Of a stretch of 64,000 nucleotides of DNA, positions 44,016-52,186 are shown one piece after another. The stretch spans positions 186,001 through 250,000 of the forward strand of contig SPDP01000003.1 of NCBI GenBank assembly GCA_009360345.1, read 5' to 3'. This DNA is from Alcaligenaceae bacterium SAGV5. GTDB taxonomy: Bacteria > Pseudomonadota > Gammaproteobacteria > Burkholderiales > Burkholderiaceae_B. The position numbers were made by a program, and so were the translations under genes. Position 1 is the stretch's first letter, and the number at the start of each line of letters is the position of its first letter. The notes beneath the pieces are model-generated. The model was given only the letters and a program-made list of their open reading frames with translations. It was not told the DNA's origin and did no database searches.

Positions 44016-45245
44016 ATGCTAGACCGCAAACCCGCCACAGACAGACAGGCCAAGGCGACGGGGCCGCTGCAGGGCATCCGCGTCATCGATCTGACCACGA
44101 CCATCTTGGGGCCGCTGGCGACCCAGACCCTGGGCGACATGGGCGCCGACATCATCAAGATAGAGTCGCCCATCGGCGACCTCAACCGCCAGATAGGGCC
44201 GGCGCCCCATCCCGGCATGGCCGCTTTTTTCGCCAACGTGAACCGGAACAAGCGCAGCGTGGTGCTGGACCTGAAGCAGCCCGCCGCGCTGGACGCGCTG
44301 ATGCGGCTGATCGATACCGCGGATGTGTTCGTGCACGGCATGCGCCCCAAGGCGGCCGAGCGGCTGGGCATCGACTACGCGGCGGTCTCCCGGCGCAATC
44401 CGGCCATCGTCTACGGGTCGGCGTCGGGATACCGGCACGACGGCCCGCGCGCCAACCTGCCGGCCTACGACGACATCATCCAGGGCGAGTGCGGCCTGGC
44501 CGGACTGGTGGGCCGGACGGCCGACGAGCCGCGCTACATCCCGACCGTGATCGCCGACAAGTTCACGGGGCACATGCTGGCGTCGGCGATCGCCATGGCG
44601 CTGTTGAGCCGGGAACGGACGGGGAAGGGCCAGGAAGTGCATGTCCCCATGTTCGAGACGATGCTGTCGTTCCTGCTGGTGGAGCATCTGTGGACGCGCG
44701 CCTTCGACGATGGGCAGGGCACGCTCGGCTATACGCGCCTGCTGACCCGGCATCGCCGGCCCTATGCCACGCGCGACGGCTACATCTGCATCATGGCCAA
44801 CACCGACGCGCACTGGAAAGCCCTGCTGGCGGCTCTGGACATACCGGAAGCCAGTACCGACCCCCGGTTCTCGACGCTGGAGGCCCGGTCGCGCAACGTC
44901 GACGAGATCTATTCGATCATCGCCGCGCGCATCGCCCACTACGGCACCGCCGAGCTGCGCGCCCGGCTCGATGCCGGCGATGTCCCGGCCGGGGCGATGA
45001 ATACGCTGGAGGAGCTGATGGACGATCCGTACCTGAAGGACACCGGTTTTTTCCATCGATACGAGCATCCCGGCGTCGGCCCCATGATGACCACCGCCGT
45101 CCCGGTCTATTTCTCGGAGACGCCCGCCACCATCCGTACGCCGCCGCCCACGCTGGGCCAGCACACGCGGGAAGTCCTGGCCGAGGCGGGACTGAGCGCG
45201 GGCGATATCGACGCGGCAACCACTGATTCCTGGAGAACACGATGA
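44016..45245 (+). CDS. Class III (CaiB/BaiF) CoA transferase
   Basis: A 409-residue family III CoA transferase, started at ATG 44016. The N-terminal LQGIRVIDLTTTILGPL, NRNKRSVVLDL, and the catalytic aspartate Asp181 in VIADKFTGHML are present. Overlaps the next gene by four bases (ATGA), so it is translationally coupled to the ThDP enzyme. The same two-gene combination occurs at 13475-16244 in reversed order. Confidence 0.88.
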   Translation: MLDRKPATDRQAKATGPLQGIRVIDLTTTILGPLATQTLGDMGADIIKIESPIGDLNRQIGPAPHPGMAAFFANVNRNKRSVVLDLKQPAALDALMRLIDTADVFVHGMRPKAAERLGIDYAAVSRRNPAIVYGSASGYRHDGPRANLPAYDDIIQGECGLAGLVGRTADEPRYIPTVIADKFTGHMLASAIAMALLSRERTGKGQEVHVPMFETMLSFLLVEHLWTRAFDDGQGTLGYTRLLTRHRRPYATRDGYICIMANTDAHWKALLAALDIPEASTDPRFSTLEARSRNVDEIYSIIAARIAHYGTAELRARLDAGDVPAGAMNTLEELMDDPYLKDTGFFHRYEHPGVGPMMTTAVPVYFSETPATIRTPPPTLGQHTREVLAEAGLSAGDIDAATTDSWRTR

Positions 45246-46972
45246 ACGCATCCGCGCCGGAAAACCGGAGTACGTCCAGCCACTTCCTCGATGGCCTGCT
45301 GGAAGTGGGGATCGACTATCTGTTCTGCAACATGGGGACCGACCACGCCCCCATCATCGAAGAGCTGGCCGAGCGCCGCAAGCAGGGCCGCCGATCGCCC
45401 ACGGTCTTCCTGTGTCCGCACGAGAGTACCGCCGCGCACATGGCCGGCGGCTACGCGGCGGTCACGGGCCGCGGCCAGGGGGTGCTGGTCCACGTCGACG
45501 TGGGAACCGCCAACGCATCGATGGCCATGCACAACCTGCTGCGCAGCCGCATCCCCGTGCTGCTGATGGCGGGCAAGGCGCCTTTCACGACCTCCGGCGA
45601 GCTGGTGGGCAGCCGCGATACCTACGTGCACTTCATCCAGGAGCCGTTCGACCAGGGCGCGCTGGTACGGCCGTACGTGAAATGGGAATGGACGCTGCCG
45701 TCGGGCGTGGTCGTCAAGGAGACGCTGCGCCGGGCGCACAGCGTGATGCATTCCGAGCCCAAGGGGCCGGTCTATCTCATGTTGCCGCGCGAGACGCTGA
45801 CCGAGAACTGGCCCGACGACCGGATGCGCGCGTATCCGGCCGAACAGTTCGGCCCCCTGCAGGCGGGAGGCGCCGACCCCGAGGTGGTCGGGCGCATCGT
45901 CGATGCGTTGCTGGGCGCCGAGCATCCCATCCTGGTGACGGCCTATGCCGGCCGCAGCCCCCGGGCGTCCGCGGCCATCGAGGCCCTGGCCTTGCGCGCC
46001 GGCATCCGGGTGTTCGAATCGAACATGGTGAACAACATGTCGCACGAAGGGCCGTGCTTCTGCGGCGGCCAGCCCGGCCCGCACCTGGCGCGGGCCGATG
46101 TCGCCCTCATGGTGGACGTGGACGTGCCCTGGTTCCCGAGGGACGTCCGGTTCAACGAGCAGACCTTCTGGGTCCAGATCGACGTGGACGTGCTCAAGCA
46201 GGACTCGCCCATGTGGACCTTTCCCGCGAACCTGCGGGTGCAGGCAGACAGCGCCCGCGTGCTGGAGCAGGTGCTGGAGGAAATCGACCGGCGCGGCCCG
46301 GCGGATCTGGAGGCCGCCGCGCGCGCCCGCTGTGTCCGGATCGCCGAAGAGCGCCGCCGTGTCCGCGATGACGCGGCCAGGAAGGCGGCCGATCCCGGCG
46401 TCCCCGGACGGATCAATCCGCATTTCCTGTTCGCCGAGCTGGCGCGCCATATCGACGACCACGACATCATCATGAACGAGGCGGTCCGCAACGCGCCGGC
46501 CTTGGCGGCGCAGATTCCGAGGCCGATCCCCGGGACCATGGTGCGCGTGGGCGGCGGGGGACTGGGCGCTTCCGGCGGCATGGCGCTGGGGGCGAAGCTG
46601 GCCAGGCCCGACCGGATGGTGATCCAGGTCGTGGGCGACGGCAGTTTCTATTTCAACAACCCGAGTTCGGTGTTCGCGGTGTCGCGCCGCTACCAATTGC
46701 CGCTGCTGACCATCGTCCTGGACAACGGCGGCTGGTCGGCGGTCAAGCAATCCACGCTGCGCGTCTATCCCGACGGCGAAGCGCAGGCCCAGGACGCGTT
46801 CGAGGCGTCGCTGCCGGAGGGCGTGGAATACGCCAGGATCGGGGAAGCCTTCGGCGCCTATGGCGCCAAGGTTTCCGACCCGGAGCGTCTGGCCGGCGCC
46901 GTCGGCGACTGCGTCGCCGCGGTCAAGTCGGGCCGGTCCGCGGTCTTGCATGTGCAGATCACGGCGTTCTGA
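45242..46972 (+). CDS. Thiamine-diphosphate-dependent enzyme
   Basis: A 576-residue ThDP enzyme. The cofactor-activating glutamate is probably Glu61 in CPHESTAAHMAGGYA and the ThDP/magnesium motif GDGS at 465-468, followed by the Asn in IVLDNGGWSAV. It belongs to the acetolactate synthase/oxalyl-CoA decarboxylase/2-hydroxyacyl-CoA lyase superfamily. Pairing with a CoA transferase upstream and an aldehyde dehydrogenase downstream suggests release of an aldehyde from a CoA ester; this is inference. Confidence 0.8.
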   Translation: MNASAPENRSTSSHFLDGLLEVGIDYLFCNMGTDHAPIIEELAERRKQGRRSPTVFLCPHESTAAHMAGGYAAVTGRGQGVLVHVDVGTANASMAMHNLLRSRIPVLLMAGKAPFTTSGELVGSRDTYVHFIQEPFDQGALVRPYVKWEWTLPSGVVVKETLRRAHSVMHSEPKGPVYLMLPRETLTENWPDDRMRAYPAEQFGPLQAGGADPEVVGRIVDALLGAEHPILVTAYAGRSPRASAAIEALALRAGIRVFESNMVNNMSHEGPCFCGGQPGPHLARADVALMVDVDVPWFPRDVRFNEQTFWVQIDVDVLKQDSPMWTFPANLRVQADSARVLEQVLEEIDRRGPADLEAAARARCVRIAEERRRVRDDAARKAADPGVPGRINPHFLFAELARHIDDHDIIMNEAVRNAPALAAQIPRPIPGTMVRVGGGGLGASGGMALGAKLARPDRMVIQVVGDGSFYFNNPSSVFAVSRRYQLPLLTIVLDNGGWSAVKQSTLRVYPDGEAQAQDAFEASLPEGVEYARIGEAFGAYGAKVSDPERLAGAVGDCVAAVKSGRSAVLHVQITAF

Positions 46973-47004
46973 TTCCCCAACCCTCTTTCAGCAACCGAGC
47001 CGAT

Positions 47005-48465
47005 ATGTCCAACTCACCGTACACCACACTCCAGCTGTACATCGACGGCCAATGGCTGGACGGCGGCGGCAGGCTGACCGAAGCCGTGATCGATCCCTCG
47101 ACCGAGGCGGTCATCGGCCATCTGCCGCACGCCTCATCCGCCGACCTGGACCGGGCGCTGGCGGCCGCCGCGCGCGCCATGCCTGCCTGGGCCGCCACAC
47201 CGGCGTTCGAGCGGGGGCGCCTGCTCAAGCGGACGGCCGACCTGATCCGCGAGCGGCTCGAGCACATCGCGCGGATCTTGACGATCGAGCAGGGCAAGCC
47301 GCTGCGCGAGTCCCGGATCGAGGTCGCCCTGACCGCGGACATATTCGAGTGGATGGCCGAGGAGGGCCGGCGGGCCTACGGCCGCATCGTGCCGGCGCGC
47401 CATCCCGATCTGTGCTGGAGCGTGCACCAGGAACCGGTCGGCGTGGTCGCGGCGTTCGCGCCCTGGAATTTTCCCGGGACCACGCCTTCGCGCAAGATGG
47501 CCGGGCCCTTGGCCGCCGGCTGCGCCTGCATCCTGAAGGCGTCCGAAGAAACCCCGGGTACCGCCATCGAGCTGACGCGCGCGCTGCATGACGCGGGCGT
47601 CCCGCCGGGAGTCTTCAACCTGGTCTTCGGCGTGCCCGCCGAGGTGTCCGATCATCTGATCGGGTCGCCCGTCGTGCGCAAGCTGACCTTCACCGGCTCC
47701 ACGGCCGTCGGCAAGCATCTGGCGGGCCTGGCCGCGAAGGGACTGAAGTCGACCACGATGGAGCTGGGTGGCCATGCCCCGGTGCTGGTCTACGACGACG
47801 TCGATCCGGCGGCCGTCGCGCGGCAGGCCGTTGCCTCCAAGTTCCGGAATGCCGGGCAGGTCTGCGTGTCGCCCAGCCGCATCTTCGTGCAGGACGGCAT
47901 CTATGAGGAATTCGTGGCGCATTTCATCGACCAGACCCGCGCCATGCACATCGGCTCGGGACTGGACGAGCGCAACGCGATGGGGCCGCTGGCCAATGCG
48001 CGGCGGCTGGCCGCCATGGGCGAATACATGGCGGACGCGCGAGAGAAGGGCGCGGCGATACGCACGGGCGGTGCCCGGCGTGAAGGTTCCGGGTTCTACT
48101 GGGAGCCGACCGTCGTGACCGACATACCGGCCACGGCCCGCATCCTGCACGAAGAGCCCTTCGGGCCGATCGCCTCGCTGATCCGGTTCCGGGACGAAGC
48201 CGAGGTGCTGGGACAGGCCAACGCGTTGCGCTATGGCCTGGCATCCTACGTCTTCACCTCGGACCTGGATCGGGCAACCCGTGCGTCGCAGGTTCTCAAG
48301 GCCGGCCTCGTGGGCATCAACACGTTTACGATCAGCGGCCCGGAAACGCCGTGGGGCGGGGTGGGAGACAGCGGCTACGGCAAGGAGGGCGGCATCGAGG
48401 GATTGCAGGGGTACATGAGCGTGAAGTTCGTCTCCCAGGGCCCGGCGGCGCGGCGCCCCCGCTGA
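47005..48465 (+). CDS. NAD(P)-dependent aldehyde dehydrogenase
   Basis: A 486-residue aldehyde dehydrogenase of the succinate-semialdehyde type. The catalytic Cys287 is in NAGQVCVSPSR and the general base Glu253 in MELGGHAPVLVYDD; the cofactor motif FTGSTAVGKHL is near 230-240. PWNFP is present for the substrate/NAD site. It would oxidise the aldehyde made by the preceding enzyme to an acid. Last gene of the + strand operon; a perfect 18-bp hairpin follows. Confidence 0.93.
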   Translation: MSNSPYTTLQLYIDGQWLDGGGRLTEAVIDPSTEAVIGHLPHASSADLDRALAAAARAMPAWAATPAFERGRLLKRTADLIRERLEHIARILTIEQGKPLRESRIEVALTADIFEWMAEEGRRAYGRIVPARHPDLCWSVHQEPVGVVAAFAPWNFPGTTPSRKMAGPLAAGCACILKASEETPGTAIELTRALHDAGVPPGVFNLVFGVPAEVSDHLIGSPVVRKLTFTGSTAVGKHLAGLAAKGLKSTTMELGGHAPVLVYDDVDPAAVARQAVASKFRNAGQVCVSPSRIFVQDGIYEEFVAHFIDQTRAMHIGSGLDERNAMGPLANARRLAAMGEYMADAREKGAAIRTGGARREGSGFYWEPTVVTDIPATARILHEEPFGPIASLIRFRDEAEVLGQANALRYGLASYVFTSDLDRATRASQVLKAGLVGINTFTISGPETPWGGVGDSGYGKEGGIEGLQGYMSVKFVSQGPAARRPR

Positions 48466-48487
48466 ATTCCTCGTTCGAGACAGGCCC

Positions 48488-48525
48488 CGGATCGGGGGTG
48501 CGGCCAGGGCCGCACCCCCGATCCG
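48488..48525. terminator. Perfect 18-bp hairpin between converging genes
   Basis: Two 18-nt arms, starting CGGATCGGGGG and ending CCCCCGATCCG, pair perfectly across an AG loop. No T-tract. It lies between the converging aldehyde dehydrogenase and RidA genes and probably stops transcription in both directions. Confidence 0.65.
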
Positions 48526-48540
48526 CCGTGGGGCCGCGTA

Positions 48541-48948
48541 TCAGGCCGCGGGGGCCGAGCCGATGACCGCCATCGCCGAGATTTCGATCAGGGCGTCCTT
48601 GCGCAGCAACCCGGCGACCTTGACGCCGCTGGAGGTCGGGCGCGCCGTGGTGAAGAACTCGCGCCGCACGTCGGCCGTGCCGGCATAGTTCTCGGTGGTG
48701 ACGAAGAAGTCGTGGGTCTGGACGATGTCGTTGCAGGAGCCGCCGGCAGCCTTGAGCAGGGCGTCGAACTTGCGGAAGATCTGGCGCGTCTGTTCGACGA
48801 TGTCGCCGGGCGCGGTGATGGTGCCGGCCTCGTCGGTGCCCGTGGTGCCCGACAGCCAGACCATGTTGCCTATGCGCAGCGCGGGAACGTAGGTGTATCG
48901 GTCGGGCCAGGACTTGCCTTGGGTGAGGATCTCGCGGGCTTCCTGCAT
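48541..48948 (-). CDS. RidA-family protein (enamine/imine deaminase-like)
   Basis: A 135-residue protein if started at ATG 48948, which has GGAG nine bases upstream. Family segments RIGNMVWLSGTTGTDEAG and SGVKVAGLLRKDALIEISAMAV are present; the catalytic Arg of true RidA is not clearly preserved. A longer version up to 49077 (178 residues) would run through the operator at 48996 and is less likely. RidA relatives remove reactive enamines or catalyse hydrolysis in aromatic and pyrimidine degradation. Divergent from a MaoC gene. Confidence 0.78.
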   Translation of the reverse strand: MQEAREILTQGKSWPDRYTYVPALRIGNMVWLSGTTGTDEAGTITAPGDIVEQTRQIFRKFDALLKAAGGSCNDIVQTHDFFVTTENYAGTADVRREFFTTARPTSSGVKVAGLLRKDALIEISAMAVIGSAPAA

Positions 48949-48995
48949 GTCGGTCGTCTCCAGAATCCAGGTGTGGGAGGGGTCGTCTTTGATCA

Positions 48996-49015
48996 ATTTG
49001 ACTTTGCGTTCAAAA
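48996..49015. promoter_or_regulatory. TetR operator, site 3
   Basis: ATTTGACTTTGCGTTCAAAA, the same TTTGACTTTNNGTTCAAA core found at 41162 and 41205. It stands in the 100-bp gap between divergent RidA and MaoC genes, about 50 bp from each start, so the TetR regulator probably controls both. Confidence 0.7.
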
Positions 49016-49048
49016 CCATACATGCTTGGTTTCATCGAGTCAATTGGA

Positions 49049-49510
49049 ATGCGCATCGCCATGTCTTGTGCCCCCACGCGATTCTTCGAGGACTTCGAGG
49101 TCGGTGCCCGCTATCCCACGCGCACGCGCCTGATCACCGAGGCGGACCATGATGCCTTCTGCCGCCTGGTCGGCTACGAAGTACCTTTGTTCCTGGATGA
49201 CGGCCATGCGCGCGACCGGGGGTTGCCCGGGCGCATCTGCCCCAGTCATCTGGTGATGTCGTTTTCCACCGCGATGACGGGCGACTTGCTCGAAGGCTGC
49301 GTGATCGCGCTGGTGGGCGTGGACGAGGCACGCTTCCTCAAGCATGTGCGGCCGGGGGACACGCTGCGCACCGAGGTGGAAATCGTTTCCAGACGGCCGA
49401 CGTCCAAGCCCGATCGTGGCCTGATCGTCATGCGCGACCACGTGTACAACCAGCACGGCGAAGAGGTGTTCCACAACGACAAGTCCGTGCTGGTCAGGCG
49501 CAGGGCCTGA
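49049..49510 (+). CDS. MaoC-like (hot-dog) dehydratase
   Basis: A 153-residue hot-dog protein (or 149 from ATG 49061). RFFEDFEVGARYPTRTRLIT and ITEADHDAFCRLVGYEVPLF are typical of MaoC-like hydratases, but the usual HG... motif appears as RICPSHLVMSFS, a variation near the active site. VFHNDKSVLVRRR ends the fold. It is the second MaoC-type gene of the cluster and shares the TetR operator with RidA. No strong ribosome site is seen for either start. Confidence 0.72.
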   Translation: MRIAMSCAPTRFFEDFEVGARYPTRTRLITEADHDAFCRLVGYEVPLFLDDGHARDRGLPGRICPSHLVMSFSTAMTGDLLEGCVIALVGVDEARFLKHVRPGDTLRTEVEIVSRRPTSKPDRGLIVMRDHVYNQHGEEVFHNDKSVLVRRRA

Positions 49511-49562
49511 CCCGCCGGCATCGCGTTTTCCGGCGTGGCGGGCGAGGCCGCCGACCGGCGTC

Positions 49563-50120
49563 CTATTCGGGTTCGGGGCCCCGCTCGGGGCCGGGCCGCT
49601 TGGCCAGCTTGCGCTGCAGCGAGCGCCGGTGCATGTTGAGCAGGCGGGCGGCGGCGGAGACGTTGCCGCCGGTTTCATGCAGTGCCTGCTGGATGTGTTC
49701 CCACTCCAGGCGGTGGAGGGGAATCATGGTCGATTCCACCGTGACGGCCTCGGCCTTCTCCAGGCCCAGCGCGCGCAGGATCATGTCGGCGGTGGCGGGC
49801 TTGGGCAGGTAGTCGTCGGCGCCGCGCTTGATGGCGTCGACGGCGGTCGCCACGCTGGCGTAGCCGGTCACGAGCAGGATGCGCATGTCGGCGCGCAGGG
49901 CGCGCAGCGGCTTGATCAGCGTCAGCCCCGAGTCGTCGCTGCTGAGCTTGAGGTCGACCAGCGCGAAGCCGGGGCGGATCTCGTCGGCGATGCGCAGCGC
50001 TTCGGCGATGGTGGTGGCGGTGCGGGTTTCGAGTCCGCGCCGGGCCAGGCTGCGCTGCAGGGTGCGCAGGTAGAGTTCGTCGTCGTCGACCAGCAGGCCG
50101 GTATCCAGGTCAGTCATCAT
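49563..50120 (-). CDS. regA: Response regulator of the RegA/PrrA/ActR family
   Basis: A 185-residue two-domain regulator. The receiver domain has the acidic pocket LLVDDDE, phospho-acceptor Asp56 in FALVDLKLS and Lys107 in YLPKPAT. The C-terminal Fis-like HTH (about 135-175) ends with GGNVSAAARLLNMHRRSLQRKLAKR-type sequence; the RRxLQRKLAKR stretch is nearly invariant in RegA orthologues. It controls respiratory and redox genes in related bacteria. Start overlaps the kinase stop (ATGA). Confidence 0.9.
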   Translation of the reverse strand: MMTDLDTGLLVDDDELYLRTLQRSLARRGLETRTATTIAEALRIADEIRPGFALVDLKLSSDDSGLTLIKPLRALRADMRILLVTGYASVATAVDAIKRGADDYLPKPATADMILRALGLEKAEAVTVESTMIPLHRLEWEHIQQALHETGGNVSAAARLLNMHRRSLQRKLAKRPGPERGPEPE

Positions 50121-51316
50121 GAGGTCACAGTGGTTTCCACGGGGAGTTGGAACTGGATGCGCACGCCGCCGCCCTCGGCGGCGGTCATGGTCATGTCGCC
50201 GCCCAGGCGTTCGACCGTGGCGTGCGACAGCGCCAGGCCCACGCCCAGGCCGCCGGGCTTGCCGCTGCGGAACAGCGTGGCGGGCAAGAGCGGCTGGTCG
50301 GGGTTCAGGCCGCGTCCGTAGTCGCGCACCACGCCACGCACCATGCCGCCCTTGCATTCCAGGTGCAGGTCCACGTAGGGGGCGCCGGCCTGGACGCCGG
50401 CATCGGCGGCATTGTTCAGCAAGGCCTGGAGCAGGTGGGCGACCGAGGGTTCGACGCGCAGGCCGCGGGGCAGGACACCCGTGCGGTGCAGTTCGACCGT
50501 GGGGCGGACCAGCTTCCACTGCTCCACCACACGTTCCAGTTCCACTTCGGTTGGGACCGCCAGATTGCGCACGCGTTCCCGGCACAGGCCCAGCAGTTCG
50601 GTCAGCATCTCGGTGTCGGCGCGCAGGTCGTCGGTGTCGGCCTGGGCGGCGATCTCGTCGGCCAGCAGCGTCATGGTGGCCAGCGGGGTGTTCAGTTCAT
50701 GCGCCATCGAGGCGGCGTGGGTGGCCAGCGCCACGATGCCCTCGTTGCGCGCGAAGCGTTCGCGCAGGTCGGCCAGTTCGCGCTCGCGGTTGCGCAGGTC
50801 GGCCGCCAGCCGGGTCGAGAAGATCAGGATCACGCTGACCGAGATCAGGAAGCTGGCGGCGATACCCCACAGCAGCAGTTCGTAGGCGTCGCCAGGAGCG
50901 TGCAACGGGTGGCCGAAAATGGCCGCCGCGGCATAGCCGATCACGCCCGCGCCGGCGGTGGCGTAGGCCCAGCGGTTGGGCAGGGCCATCGCCGCCAGGG
51001 CGATCAGGACCAGGAACAGCAGGCCGAAGGGGTTGCTGATGCCGCCGCTCCAGGCGACCATCCAGGCCAGCACGACGATGTCGACCAGCATGTGCAGGAA
51101 GGCGGTGGCATGCGAGGGTTCGTCGCCGGTGCGCAGGCGCCAGCCGGCGTAGAGGTTGAACAGGATAAGGGTGGCGACGCCGCTCCACAGCATGCCCAGG
51201 GGCAGGTCCACGCCCAGTGGACCGCTGGCGATGAAAATGGTGGCGGCCTGGCCGCCTATGGCAAGCCAGCGCAGGCTGGAAAGCGTGCGTAGGAAAGAGA
51301 TTTCTGTGCGGTTCAT
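50117..51316 (-). CDS. regB: Redox sensor histidine kinase of the RegB/PrrB family
   Basis: A 399-residue kinase with six N-terminal transmembrane helices. The quinone-sensing heptapeptide GGxxNPF is intact as GGISNPF (residues 91-97). The phospho-acceptor is His206 in MAHELNTPLAT. The redox-active cysteine conserved in RegB is Cys245 (LLGLCRERVRNL). The N box LLNNAADAG and G box GGLGVGLALSHATVERLGG are present. It senses the ubiquinone redox state and phosphorylates RegA, which follows in the same operon. Confidence 0.92.
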   Translation of the reverse strand: MNRTEISFLRTLSSLRWLAIGGQAATIFIASGPLGVDLPLGMLWSGVATLILFNLYAGWRLRTGDEPSHATAFLHMLVDIVVLAWMVAWSGGISNPFGLLFLVLIALAAMALPNRWAYATAGAGVIGYAAAAIFGHPLHAPGDAYELLLWGIAASFLISVSVILIFSTRLAADLRNRERELADLRERFARNEGIVALATHAASMAHELNTPLATMTLLADEIAAQADTDDLRADTEMLTELLGLCRERVRNLAVPTEVELERVVEQWKLVRPTVELHRTGVLPRGLRVEPSVAHLLQALLNNAADAGVQAGAPYVDLHLECKGGMVRGVVRDYGRGLNPDQPLLPATLFRSGKPGGLGVGLALSHATVERLGGDMTMTAAEGGGVRIQFQLPVETTVTS

Positions 51317-51402
51317 ACGATGGAAGACGGCCGGCGGCGGGCGCGCCGGCAGGCTCCATTATGGCGCACGCGGCAAGGGTGCCGCCGACCGGCGGCCCGT
51401 GC

Positions 51403-52005
51403 TCAGGCGTGGGAGGCGGGCGGCTGTCCCCGGCGCAGGGCCAGGCCCAGCATGACGAGCGTGATGCCCTGGAACAGCAGGTCCAGGGACAGCAGCAGGC
51501 CCAGGATCCACAGGCTGTTCTCGGGCCAGCCCATGGCCACCAGCAGTCCGGCCAGCAGCGTGACGGCGCCCGACAGCGCCAGCCAGCCCCAGCCCTGCTG
51601 GCCGCGGTGCTGGAACCAGATCCACAGGCGCAGCGCGCCCGAGGCAATCAGGAACGCGCCCAGCAGCAGCGTCAGCACCGCCGCGCCGGCCAGCGGGTTG
51701 TACAGGGCGACGCCGCCGGCGATGGCATAGAGCAGGCCGCCCAGGGTCCAGAACAGGAAGCCTCGCCAGTCCTTGACGCGCCAGGCCTGCACCAGTTGGC
51801 CGATGCCCGCCACCAGCATCATCGCGCCGACGAACAGGACGCTGGCGACGGTGGCGGCCAGGACGTAGGCCCCGGCCACGAAGCCGAGGACCAGCATCAG
51901 CACGCCCAGGGCGACGAACCAGCCCCATCGCGCGCCCAGCGTTTTCAAGGTTTCCGTCAGATCGACGCCGCCCGGCACGGGCGTGGGATTCGGAGCATCT
52001 GCCAT
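51403..52005 (-). CDS. HdeD-family membrane protein
   Basis: A 200-residue protein with six predicted transmembrane helices arranged as three helical pairs with internal repeats, typical of HdeD/DUF308. E. coli HdeD contributes to acid resistance at high cell density; the role here is not known. A strong AAGGAGGG ribosome site precedes the start. An inverted repeat lies upstream at 52043. Confidence 0.85.
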   Translation of the reverse strand: MADAPNPTPVPGGVDLTETLKTLGARWGWFVALGVLMLVLGFVAGAYVLAATVASVLFVGAMMLVAGIGQLVQAWRVKDWRGFLFWTLGGLLYAIAGGVALYNPLAGAAVLTLLLGAFLIASGALRLWIWFQHRGQQGWGWLALSGAVTLLAGLLVAMGWPENSLWILGLLLSLDLLFQGITLVMLGLALRRGQPPASHA

Positions 52006-52042
52006 GTCTGTTCCCTCCTTGGTGTGGTACGCCGCATCCCCA

Positions 52043-52064
52043 TATGCGGTGTATCCACCGCATA
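52043..52064. promoter_or_regulatory. Inverted repeat upstream of the HdeD gene
   Basis: TATGCGGTG-TATC-CACCGCATA, a perfect 9-bp repeat 38 bp upstream of the HdeD start. Could be an operator or a short hairpin; no T-tract follows. The remaining gap up to 52186 shows nothing else. Confidence 0.35.
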
Positions 52065-52186
52065 CGGTACCAGCGTCCAGCCGGGCGCGTGCGGCAAATC
52101 TTGTAACCGCCCGGGCGGGAGGTGTCGCGCCTCATCGTGTGCTATTGGCCAGGTCCGGGCGCGCCCTGGCGTCCGGATGGCGCCGC

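Noticed and set aside
45107..46951. A 614-residue open frame opposite the second ThDP enzyme
   Set aside because: Same kind of antisense shadow; no motif and no ribosome site.
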